Shown: one piece after another, positions 15,201 to 26,000 of the stretch
How the letters are laid out: each line of letters begins with the position of its first letter
Position numbering within the stretch: the stretch's first letter is position 1
Assembly: GCA_028565635.1 (NCBI GenBank)
Contig: JAOXYB010069166.1
Location: 1-54,847 of the forward strand
Direction: 5' to 3'
Source: Phoronis ovalis
Taxonomy: Eukaryota > Phoronida > Phoronidae
Length of the DNA: 54,847 nucleotides
Made by a program: the position numbers and the translations under genes
Notes under the pieces: model-generated
Told to the model about the DNA's origin: nothing
Database searches by the model: none
Seen by the model: the letters and a program-made list of their open reading frames with translations, nothing else

Positions 15201-18200
15201 TGGTTTCAGAACACAAAGCGTGACTAAACAGAGGAGTGGGGGTAGTGATCACAGGTCACAGGAAATAAAATATTTAGTATAACTACTTTTTCATGTCACG
15301 AATCACAGGAAATAAAATATCAAATTCACGGTTTCATGGGAGGAGGGGAATCGTAGATCAATAGTATAGTATCAGAATTTCCCGGCATAGGACTGATAAA
15401 TATCTTTATCGCGTCATGCTTATAAAATAAATCCCGAACCACAAATCATAACAAATAAATTTCGGCAGTCACGGGTCATGTAAATATCCCTCCTTCTGCA
15501 CTTGATTTCGAGTAGCTCAAGGTTGACTTATTTTTTAAAGAAAATCAAGAAGCAATCCTAACTAAACATGACTAAAGTAACATAGACAACATAAACTGTC
15601 AACAGTATCATATAATTACAAAAGTTATTGTCGAAAGATGCAGCATTTATTAGAGATTTCCCAAACGCTTGACAAGTTACCCAAGCATGTTTCCGTGGTC
15701 ACTGAGCAATATATGCCCATATCACCCTCATGCAGACAATATATATAGGCCCATATCACCCTCAGACAAATCGGTAAATTCCAACTTTCAGAATATAATT
15801 TAGCCGTACATTTGCAGATCCAGAAGCAATGACTATTTCATGTACAATAATATAAATTGAACAAAAATTGCCATATATACACGGCAGTTACACTGAAATT
15901 TTGAAAAAGCTTCTTACAATGTGTGAAGAAATACAAGAAAGATGGTAAAACCATTGCTAGGTTTAATTTGGTAGAAATGTTGTCATTTACAGGTAAATTG
16001 CGTATGGTCGATATATTACTGATGGTATGGACGTTGCGATCCGACAAAGCAAGGAAATAGTTACCGTAGACTTATATTAAAGTCTCTTAAAAATTTCATG
16101 CTGTAAAATATTAGCTTGCAACTATTTTCCCAGATGTTATTTTAAAGGTTGGAAATGTTAAATTATTTTTTAGACAACATCAAAGAGAACCGCGATCTTG
16201 GAGCTTGGTGTAAACACACGAGAATTATTCGTTGCAAACTCGTATGAGAAACGATCTAGAGATAGCATGACAGATCTGGGCTGAAATCGAGCTAAATTAG
16301 TCTTAATGAGCCGTGAATTATTCTGAGGGTTTTTGATACTTCAAATTTAATCTTATCGCAACGCTAGAGTTGCAACGCTATGAGATCATTCTTAATCAAC
16401 TCTTTATTGACATTTTTTGCCAGTGAATATTTTAAAGCCAAGAAAAAGAACCCGAAAACTGAAAAGACTCAGTTTGAATAGTGTTTTACTTTCCAGTCTA
16501 CCAAAGTGTCTCTTTATAATTATCAAATACACGTGTACATGGATTTAATACTGAAAAGACTCAGTTTGAATAGTGTTTTACTTTCCAGTCTACCAAAGTC
16601 TCTCTTTATAATTATCAAATACACGTGTACATGGATTTAATACTGAAGCTAAAAATACAAGTAATAAAATAAATGAATTTCGGTCACTTGTTGAATGTAA
16701 AGATTTTATAATTGCAACAGTATAACGCAGCCATTCTCGAAATCTCAAGGGTAGCTTGTAGTTTTATTTTGACTAAAATTAATTTGTATTAATATAAAAC
16801 TGAACATTTATACAATTTGTGAGCATCCATTATGAAAATACAGTATTATTATGATTCATCGCATTTCCATTCTTCTACTGGTATCCAGTTCAATTTACTA
16901 ATATTAACCAATGTGTTACATATATAACTTTTTTATTCGTTACAAATGGTAGGGTGGAACGTAATTATATGGTATAATAAAATAACGGTTCCCCACAAGA
17001 AAAGGCCAAATATGTGACCGCGACTTCCTCTATTGTATGTTTTGTCTTTATTTTTAGAATTTCATAAAAATTAACATTAAAATTGTACAATTATTATAGC
17101 AAGTTAAACATGCTGTATATGAAAAAGGTTCAAAAAAAGAAAATTTAAAACAGATTGCTGATAGCTAAGGTTGTGATCTGAGGTTGACTTAGATTAGTTT
17201 GTTGCGCGGGACACTATTTACAGCAAAAGCTAGTACCACAAGTAACAAGGGTATTTTATGCCGTAAATGTCTGTTGCCAATTACAAATACACGTAAGCGT
17301 TTTTCTTAAGATATGACATTGAATTAGAATGAGATCCCGGAATTAATTAAAGACTAGGTGATATATATTATAAACCAATGACAGTTGAGGAATGACTGAC
17401 GGGTTTAGAGCCTTGTTAGCAGTCACTAATCGGAACTTTGTTTATATATATATAAGTATACAATACAACTTATCAGCCGTAAGTTTGTACAAGTTTCAGT
17501 ATAATTTTATTCTTTCGATGTTTACATGTTTAATTGTTATTTAAAACTGAATATTCACTTAGTGCAATTTGGATTGTTGCATGTATTAATACGACTTCGG
17601 GTTAATTCTGGGGGTTATTGAAAGCAATGTTAAGGTTTTAGAGACAGATTTAAATTTAAGGTTTTAGAGATTTAAATTTAAATTAAAAACAAACCACTCT
17701 ACGAGCATAATTCGATGTAACATTTCTAGTTCTAAACTCTTACGCAGATTTCCATTTGTCTGTTTTACATTCTAGGAAATATCTGTTTTACCACATAACA
17801 ACGACAAGTAATTTCCACCACACATCTGCATAAGAGGTTGGGCAATAATTGGACTTTTAATATGTGTACTTTTGACTTCAAATATCATACACGTGTAAGT
17901 TAATAGTTTTTCAAAGATTTCCATTTCTTATGTATTTTAATAGCTGAATAAAAGGTAGGAAAATTTTATATTTAAACAAGCCCGTAACTAAAAATTCTAT
18001 GGAATAGGACTAATTATTAATTATAACAAATAATAATAAGTAAATTAGAAACATTTCATCGCATAATAATAAATAAATGGGAAATTTAAATGAGGTAGCT
18101 TGCCAAGACTCACAGAAATTAGCAACCGAATTCTGGATTGCCAGTGTACATCCACACAGTAACACAGGCTCATAATCCAAACTAAATTTGATTATATGTC

Positions 18201-19763
18201 ATCCGGTTTAAGTTTACTGCAAGAAATGTCAAAATTGCTAAATAAATTTAGTGTTTCATCCACAAGTATTTACCATAACATCATTTTAGACTAATACTAA
18301 GTGCGAACACACCGGTGTATTCGACCAAGTGAGAACTCGCTTCTAAATGTTAAAAAAGATACATTACAAGTGACAAAATAGATTAAACGAAAAATAAAAT
18401 AATGTGTATTTTTAACTGTTCAAACCATTTTGTAACAGGAACTACAGTTATGCCCGAAACACAGATAGCAGAACCTGATTATGCAAGTGACAGATAGTTT
18501 TACAAGATTGATTTTTTTTGTCACTTTTAAAAGTGAAAAAAAGATCATGTCAAATCTTGATAGAGAATTAATTCGATATTAACGATGTTGACATGAAATA
18601 GCTTAATTGTAGTGGCTCGTTGAGACAGTTTAATGTGGATCTGTACTTAATCGAAATGATCTTAACAGATTCTCTAGTAGCGGTTATGTACTGAGAATTA
18701 AATGCCATCAAATGTACTACTTTGTTTTCAAACTCAGCTTACATCAGAGATAGTACTTTCCACGCGATTTGAATTGCATTATATATAGAAAAAAAATAAA
18801 CATCTTAATAGATAAGTGGCTAATAAATACTAATCAATGGCATCGTACATGTACGTAACTGCAATACTTTAATGTAAAATTATGAAAGATTCACCAGCAT
18901 CCAAACCACTAGTCGTCTGCATTAGATTTTAATACTTTTTCCAAGTAATAACTCACCATGTAGTCTGAACCTCCACTGGACGTGGACCCAGTTTCAGCCC
19001 CTTCTTCTCCGTGATGTGATGTTACTCTGTTACTGCCATGCAACAATTCTTCTAAACTTTCTATATACTCAATGGCGTTCCGTAAGATCTCCACCTTCGG
19101 CAGACGCTGATTAGGATTAGGACAAGTGCGACGTTTCAAACATTCAAAGGCTTCATTTACTTTACGTAGACGACGCCGTTCTCGCATTGTCGCCGCTTTA
19201 CGCCTATCGATGGTGACGGTCTTACGCTTGCACGCCTTACATGCCCATAGAAGGCATCTTCTGTTAGGACCATGAAATCCTGGGGCTAGGACATGTGGAA
19301 TGTGATCTTCCCCGTCAACCCCTTCCTCGTCTTTATCTTCATCATCATCTTTGTCATCTTTGGTACTGTCACACGGACTGCATGGACTGTCGCCTTTCTT
19401 TGAACAGCTATCAATCGAATCGTCATCACTGTGTATGCTTTGTTCGGGTCGTGCTTTTGGATCTTTATAATTTAGTTGCGAATGTTGGTTTATATAGTCA
19501 TTGTTTGCCGATTGTGCGTAGCCAAAATAATGTCCAGTTCCTGTCGGCATATTTCTATAGTTATATTCAGATATCTGAGCGGGTCTATCACCATAAGTGC
19601 GACTGTAGTGTCCCATGCTATGTACATAATAATCAGATGCAGCCACTGTTGGATGCGAGTGAGAAATGTCCACGATCTGGTTCTGATCCGTATAAGTCAT
19701 GCCAGGATGACTTGGATAAAATGAGTCAAATCTACAACTCGTTCGACTATCGGTCATCATCAT
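9076..19763 (-). CDS. MyoD: Myogenic regulatory factor (MyoD/Myf5/MRF4 family), complete, 3 exons
   Basis: This is a nuclear bHLH transcription factor that would bind E-boxes (CANNTG) as a heterodimer with E-proteins and drive muscle-cell specification. CDS exons are 18957-19763, 13124-13205 and 9076-9212 (807+82+137 nt = 341 codons plus TAA). All splice sites are GT/AG and the phases are 0 and 1. Visible domains are: an acidic Asp/Glu-rich stretch (about residues 135-153); the His/Cys-rich motif with the Trp of [12 protein letters not shown] (about 170-181); the basic region with the myogenic Ala-Thr pair (KAAT, 189-192) and junction Lys 201; the helix-loop-helix (about 200-241); and the helix III motif [13 protein letters not shown] in the last exon. 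Three exons, with introns after the bHLH and before helix III, is the vertebrate MyoD arrangement. An in-frame TAA lies 15 nt before the ATGATGATG start. MyoD, Myf5 and MRF4 cannot be told apart here; invertebrates usually have one ancestral copy. Confidence 0.95.
9262..9396. repeat. 45-bp minisatellite, 3 copies, in MyoD-family intron 2
   Basis: Three head-to-tail copies of a 45-bp unit (CAGAATATCCCCACAAAAC at 9262, 9307 and 9352) with few differences. The array is markedly more GC-rich than its surroundings. It lies only about 50 bp upstream of the exon 3 acceptor (9213-9214). Because 45 is a multiple of 3, both strands stay open through it and give spurious 82-residue frames. Confidence 0.93.
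13124..13205 (-). CDS. MyoD: MyoD-family gene exon 2 (82 nt)
   Basis: This short exon is too small to stand out as an open frame. It has a tttacag| acceptor and a G|gtaagt donor, and it translates in the frame set by exon 1 to 27 residues ([15 protein letters not shown]...NPQYGHTN) plus one base of a Gly codon. Its length is close to that of the small second exon of vertebrate MyoD. The Tyr-rich content also fits that segment. Confidence 0.9.
13420..13562. mobile_element. Hairpin MITE-like element in MyoD-family intron 1
   Basis: About 143 bp with near-perfect terminal inverted repeats of about 35 bp. The left arm is TTGGGTACTTCCTCCATAAG then AACAACACGAAAA. The reverse complement of the right arm is TTGGGAATTCCTCCATAAG then AACAACACGAAAA. 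The AT-rich core is about 65 bp and has no open frame, so this would be a non-autonomous DNA transposon. It sits 215 bp upstream of the exon 2 acceptor. No clear target-site duplication was found. Confidence 0.75.
14678..14723. repeat. 23-bp tandem duplication
   Basis: Two exact copies of TGTTATATTTGCTTATATTT followed by GTA, in MyoD-family intron 1. Confidence 0.9.
15708..15767. repeat. About 30-bp imperfect tandem duplication
   Basis: The segment with GCCCATATCACCCTCA occurs twice in a row with small differences, inside MyoD-family intron 1. The stretch just before it (about 15230-15480) has scattered partial repeats of TCACAGGAAATAAAATAT and related words and may be an old decayed satellite. 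Confidence 0.7.
16458..16641. repeat. 92-bp tandem duplication in MyoD-family intron 1
   Basis: Two adjacent 92-bp copies beginning ACTGAAAAGACTCAGTTTGA at 16458 and 16550. They differ at one base in the part compared (AAGTGTC against AAGTCTC). Near-identity implies a recent duplication. Confidence 0.92.
18957..19763 (-). CDS. MyoD: MyoD-family gene exon 1 (N-terminus, His/Cys motif, bHLH)
   Basis: This exon encodes residues 1-269. The open frame runs on to 18909, but the last 15 codons are intron: the frame crosses a strong donor (ATG|gtgagt, intron starting at 18956) just after ...GGSDYM. Vertebrate MyoD has its first intron at the equivalent place. The N-terminal 150 residues are rich in Tyr, Ser, His and Asn and show no recognisable domain before the acidic stretch. 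Confidence 0.95.
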
Positions 19764-19800
19764 TATGCTAAGAATTTATAAAACGTTATGCTATTGGATT

Positions 19801-19806
19801 CATATG
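19801..19806. promoter_or_regulatory. CATATG E-box just upstream of the MyoD-family start
   Basis: A palindromic CANNTG site 38 bp upstream of the start codon, in what should be the 5'UTR or core promoter. Autoregulation through E-boxes is known in this family. Any single E-box may be chance, and no clear TATA box at a proper distance was seen. Confidence 0.25.
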
Positions 19807-22800
19807 TGAAGTTGTCAATGCGGCAATGTTCACAATATATACGTAGATGATAAAAATCCGATCCACAAGTATTCTATCCTTATTTACTATATGGTATGCT
19901 TTCCTTTGGGGATCTGTCGCGTTTGTAACGTATAAACACTAAGAGCGAGATAATAAACTCAGAGATGTGTAATCGGATACTAGAATTAGACTTTAACTGT
20001 AGCGAAGTTCCATAGTTAATTAAAACAAACTGTTCTATGGGATATCACTCAGCGATAGTATGCTAATTAAAAAATAACTCCGCCTTCTGTAAACAGTGCA
20101 ACGGTACTTCGTGCAATAAACTACCATAATCATTCAGAAATTCAAAAGGATAACATTTTGTGACTTTCATAGTGTACATAGCAAGGCTACATCAAAGAAT
20201 AACGCATGTTTTCACACCACACCCATTATTCGCAGTACATCCGGGCATATCACTTGGCTCCAAAATATAATCCAATGAAATTGTAGAGAATTTTCTAACT
20301 TTCCATGATAGGCGTTTGAGAAAATACTGTTCTTCAATGTTGTACTAAAAAAGTTAATTCTTTCACATTTGTGCGTCTCTTGGAAAAGGACTTACGAACT
20401 TAGAATTGCGTTGATATGATTATAATACGTTCAATTATAACTCGTTTAAAAGGGGGTGCGAACAATTCTTGTTTTCGTTTGCATTTTTTCTTTTTGATTT
20501 TCCTACGGTTGGTTTGCGGGGCTTTTTATCATTACTGTTATTATATACTTCTGATATTTAAATTACTTCGATTATAGCAAAAATATCTGCATTAGCTACC
20601 CAGGCATTTTTTAAACAAATTTATAATAAAAATATTTTGCTTGTGTTTTTTGTAAATCCAATGAAAATCAATTCATTCAAAAAAATAAAGTAATTTTTCT
20701 TACTAGTTTCTTTTAATTTCATTGTTATTCTATCTAACCACAGAAATCATTTCCAGATTTAATACTTATTACGACTAGTCAGACAACTATAGAGTCGTGA
20801 CCCTAAATCAAATCCTTAGGACAATAGACATCCCCAATACCCCAGATACAGGTACTACTTGTTGTTAAAAAATATATTAAATAGAGGACACACATAAGAG
20901 TTACTAACTAATACAATAAACAAGCGATTCTTGTATTTGTTACATATAAATGTCTTTGGATTACGTCATACCTATAAAACCTTACTAATGTACCAGCAAT
21001 TTAACTTGGAAAAAATAAAATATTCATAAATTAGCAAATAAATTGTAGCTCCTTCACACTTTCATTTTCTTACAGTGTCTTTGTGCATGTAATAAAAAAC
21101 ACGGATCCTTTGTTGTAATTTTGTTTTCCTGCTGTTTTCCTTATACGGAAATGTAACGCTGCTCACCGCAGGATGAAGTTGTTTACAGATAAAAAAAACA
21201 TTTCTAGTACCAGAAATTATAATTTATTAGATATAAAACATAAACACTTCCTTTGACTTTCAGAACTGGATGAATACATTGTATTTATTCATGTAGGAAT
21301 AGTTAATAATATAAGTTTAGTAATTGCCTAAAATCTTTATGGAACTTAAACTTTTCGAAAAGATAATTTTCTTTGTATCTCAGTTTAAAAATACAATATA
21401 TAGACAATGCATACGATACTGTGTTATCGTGACGTAGTGCGACCATTATTATAAATTAAAAAATCAAAATTCCTTCGTACAATACTTAACATGGAAAAAC
21501 GTGCTATAAATTCCAGAACTGGTAAATAAATACAGAACGAGGTGAAAAGAAAACTTTCAACAAGGATGGCAAAGCCATTACATGTAAGCTTCAAAAGGGA
21601 ATAATTAAAGAAATGTGGAGTAATAGACTAATTAATACAGTTAAGGTAATTACTCCTATGTTAGTTTTCTGTGAAATCATTTAACGTCAGTGTAGTGCAA
21701 TGATGGATTATCCCTTATCAATTTCCTGTGTCTAATCAAAGATAAAAAGCAAATTTAACGCTACAATTTTTCATATAGTACGTAATTTAATATCAGAAGA
21801 ATTTGAATCAAAACAGAAATAATGAAAGTTTTGCAAGCTATGAAACAAATTGTTTCATCTTAGTTAATCATTAATTAATGAAAAATTACATCTTTAAGTA
21901 CGTGTGTTATGTTTTTATTGGGTTAATTTTTTATTTATTGCATAGAAATCTTTTGTTTAGATTATTTTTACACTGTATGTACTTTAATCCCAATTTTGAT
22001 ACATTCAGCGTATTTTTTTATCTCCAAGACAATTTTTTATATGCCATGCTAGAATAGTTTAGTAGCATCAGACAATTTTATTTATAGAAAATTTAAAAAA
22101 ATGTTGAGTTTTGTTAAATAAACATATAATGAGTGTAATAATTACTGTAAAAACCGGAAACACGTTTATTTTTCGTCCGTCCGTCTATCTTTAAGCCTTC
22201 TTATAGACCCAGAACAATAAAGAAAAATTGTGGAAATCTCACATATTTTTATAGATATCGGTAAGTATCATTTGGACAAAGTTTCTCATTTTTATAGTAC
22301 ACGCAAGCGTTATTTACTTTTTTTTGAAAATCAAATTTAAAAAAAAGCCAACAATATTCTTGCAGTTGCCGCTTATTAGAGACCGTAAATTTGCGCATTA
22401 TTCTGAACTTCAATTAATTTCTAAAACACTTGTGAGGTGTTAAAATGTGTGTTTTATATAATCCGTTAGTATAGATATCCAGATTTGATTTGATCATCGT
22501 TAACCAGATATGCAGTTAATGCTGACCAAAGAATTATGAAATGTTAAACTATAATGTCTGTAACCACATTCTTAATTGCAGCTTCCTAGTTCCACCACTA
22601 GGGTGATACGGGTCTCACAGAAAAGACAACGAAGAAGTAACCATTGTGCAAAAATAGACAAGTGCAAGTTTCGATGATTTTTTTATTCTTAGGGTTTTCG
22701 AATTTGTTGTAATACTTCATATTTTCAAAGAAGTGCTATTTTTACAAAGAAAATATCTCCTTAAGGATTGCATAATATATATATGCATGCGATATACAAA

Positions 22801-24699
22801 GAATGCGATTTTCATAAAATTAATAGTAGCACGTTTTCAAAATTGTAAGTCAATCTTTCTTTTCTTTTAACTATCCAAAATTTAACTAAATGTTAATAAG
22901 TTGTGCCCAACTGTCTCAAGTATATTTTAATTTCATTCCCAAAATTTTTTGCACCCATGCTTTTAGGAAATTTTCACACGTACAACTTTTCGCTATGTAG
23001 ATTTCTTGATGGGCCCTCGGTTATAGTTCATTTTATATGCATTTAATAGTTTAAAAAGTGTCCGGATTTATTGGAAACTTTCCCATGCTTATTTGCCATA
23101 TCAATTTCATTGCTAGTATGAAGTCTTATGAAGATCCCAGCGTGTGCCAACTAACAACAAGTTGACATAAAATTAACTTTAACAAATAGGAAACAGAAGC
23201 CAAACTTTACTGTAATCTAGACAAATAACCCCTAGCCACAGTTATTAATCATTATCCATATCTAGATATAAACGCTTTTCATCTTGTTTATCTATGCAAT
23301 ATTGAATTATTCGTAGAATGTTTTCAAAAAGTGAATTTTAAATAAAGTTGACATCTTTTTATGTTTGAATTAGAAGACTCTGCGATCGGACGTTTTTAGC
23401 CCTTTCTTAATTCAAATATAGTACTCATGTAAAACGTGCACGCAGCTTATTATCAGTACACGAGCAGTTGGATATGACTTTGAATAGCAAAATTTTTATC
23501 TTTTAAAATATGTGTTTATGTGTTTGTATCAGAAACCCAAAACAGAACCGCCGTAATTAGCACAAAAAGTTACTAATAATTTGGCATGACTCGCATTTTT
23601 AATATTTGTTCACGCTTTGTTTACGTGTACAGGGTGTCTGGAAATAAATGCTCCGTCTAAAAATGTGTAAGTGTGATTTATCTAAGGTCCTTTTAGCTAG
23701 ACACAAATGAAGGTAATTCATTTTTAAATTGGACTATTATGACATTGCTTTTATTTCAGAAAATGCTTGAAGAATTTTAGATTGAAGGGACAAATAGTTT
23801 AAACTCATCTTCTTTTCACTAATAATTTAATTTTTTTTTGAGAATTAGTCCTTGACGAATCAAACAAAACATGGAATCCTTAAAACCTATTCGAATTTTT
23901 TGAAATAGGAATGGCCGCTGGATATTTGGTTCGGCTAATTCAACGTTATCAAAATAATATTTACAACAAATAGACTACATATGAATAAAAAGTTGTGTTT
24001 TAATTCCACGTTAACTGAGAGATATTCTGTTGGAAACAAAGCAGCAAAGAATTAACGAAACAATAATAATCTTAAAGTCAACGACAAAATATTACTTGTT
24101 GTGTAATAGGGATTCAAAACTGAAATCTTAGTTTTAATTTCAAACTGAAATTAATTCTATAAAAATAGCAGAAAACATGTGTTCAATATTCTAAAATTTA
24201 AAATTCCGTTACTATTTACCATGGGGTGGGACAAAGGAGAAATATCACATGTATATGCAGCCCATCAAAGTAAAGGGGCAAAGCTAATACAGTCATTGTT
24301 ATTTTGGTATCTCACTTTTTAATATTTAACCCAAATTCTTCGAATTATATTTGATTTAAATTGGCGCATTTAATTTATTTCTGGTCACAGTGTATATAAT
24401 TTTAAATTATAGTATATTAACACAATTGAACTTGTCACCCTACAAACTGCCATTGACTGCACACATGTTTTAGTAGAGTTTGTGCAAGCGTACAGTAAAA
24501 ATGTAGCTATTCGCCTGTTATATATAAAGCATAACTCGATATATATGTTTTAATTCATTTTTTTCCGAAATGTTTGGGTATATTGTGGCATACTTGCTTC
24601 AGGGGTCTGTGTTAGGGGACTGTATTCCGATCCTTGAAGATTCCAAAAACTGCAGTCAGTGAACGTAACAATGAAATTTTAAAAATCTGGGACATTTTT

Positions 24700-24970
24700 T
24701 GTAGATACATATGTATAGCTCATTTATGCAAAATTTCAAGTTTGTAGATGCAGGCAATTTTGACTTATATTTTTTTAAAAATTGAAATTCGAAACGCTCA
24801 ATTTTTTTTCCAAAAATGGCCTTATTTGATCAAATGACCAAATTAAAACTTTTAATCTCATGATTTGTAAAGTTTAGAGTATTAACTTTTTTTTAAAAAC
24901 GTATATTTCATATATCTATCTCTTCATTTTAATTACTGAAACATAGGTTAAAATATACCCCTTTTTGTAT
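24700..24970 (+). repeat. Dispersed repeat, copy 1
   Basis: This segment matches the reverse complement of about 51520-51735. Shared blocks include TTTTGACTTA(T/C)ATTTTTTT, an AAAAATGGCC-like block, TAGAGTATTAA, and TTACTGAAACATAGGTT followed by an AAATATA-like tail, all in the same order. Similarity is diverged with indels. The pattern suggests an old, AT-rich interspersed element of unknown class. Confidence 0.7.
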
Positions 24971-25200
24971 CTAAAGTTCTTAAATAACTAAAACCCACTT
25001 TGTCATCTCACTTTCTGTTAGAAAGCTAACTGCCAGGAATTACTGGTGATATCTAAAATGATTTTTTTTACTACTGTAAATTTTTTTGTCAAACTAATGA
25101 TTTATGTTAAAATAAAATATTTGGCCAGGCAGACTTGAGCCAGTCTAGTTATAGTAATAAAATAAAATATGTGTACAGACAATCCAAACCCCAATACCTT

Positions 25201-25268
25201 AGCGCCACCTATTGAATGTAATTTACACAATACTCAATCTTCCTCCTGAATCAATCACCAGATGGCAG
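25201..25268. promoter_or_regulatory. Two CTCF-like core motifs in opposite orientation
   Basis: AATAGGTGGCGCT is on the minus strand at 25201-25213 and CACCAGATGGCAGC on the plus strand at about 25257-25270. Both fit the bilaterian CTCF core AGRKGGCR and point away from each other. Similar cores (AGATGGCG, AGATGGCA) are at about 69-76 (plus) and 47822-47830 (minus). Short motifs of this kind do occur by chance. Confidence 0.3.
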
Positions 25269-26000
25269 CAAATAATGACAAGACAGGCTTTAGTAGTCGA
25301 TAACAACCAATTCAATACATTGATACGGGTACAACAGGTAAAATTCATGCAATGGTTTCAATGGTAAAGAAATTAAGCGATGTAATATACAGGCAGCTGC
25401 TGCATAAAATCAATTTCTGTGTAGGAGTATCTGCAAAATAATAGTAATGAAAGAAAGTCCCCCATATGTGCTTATATGAAAATTGATTGCTGTTGTCTAG
25501 ATCTGTAATAAAATATTCAGTCTGCGTTCATCGTCCCTGTCCATAATTATTAATTGCTTTGGAACACTGCATTAGAACCACTCACTTTGAAAACATAATA
25601 TAAAGGTGCTCTCCATCGCAAGTTGTGTATTTATAAAACTATGTATACATATTAATCATATGCATATGAAAATACTAGTTTAATCATATCAATCATTGCG
25701 TCGTTCACTCTCACCTATTTTAGTAGCGAAGGATGTACGTATATAATGTGCCAAGAATAAAATAGCGTCTTGAATTACAATCCGTCTAGACAAGTGTGAC
25801 CTTGAATGTCTCATTTGTTAATGGTATCTTTAGTACCAGGTGAATGTTTTTTTTACTACCGCACTACCATGCGGCCAGATAATGAATTTTGTGGCAATCA
25901 ATGTTTTTCACGGTAAGTGGAAAATGAAGGCAAAATGTGAATACCAATGTAAAGTAACTGAGTGATGAAAAAAATATTTTTTTTAAAGTTTACAATTCAA

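Larger units (their letters stand above)
9213..18956. other. MyoD-family introns (9213-13123 and 13206-18956)
   Basis: The introns are 3.9 kb and 5.75 kb. Apart from exon 2 and the repeats listed separately they are AT-rich, and no further exon fitting the gene was found. They could hold muscle enhancers, but none can be picked out from one sequence. Confidence 0.8.
19764..25980. other. Non-coding region upstream of the MyoD-family gene
   Basis: About 6 kb with no coding exon recognised. The first few hundred bases must include the promoter and 5'UTR of the MyoD-family gene. It also holds a dispersed-repeat copy (about 24700-24970) and two CTCF-like motifs near 25.2 kb. Confidence 0.7.

Noticed and set aside
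19295-19771. 158-residue open frame on the plus strand opposite MyoD-family exon 1
   Set aside because: It is the antisense shadow of a strongly conserved bHLH exon, with Cys/His-rich nonsense composition and no family motif.
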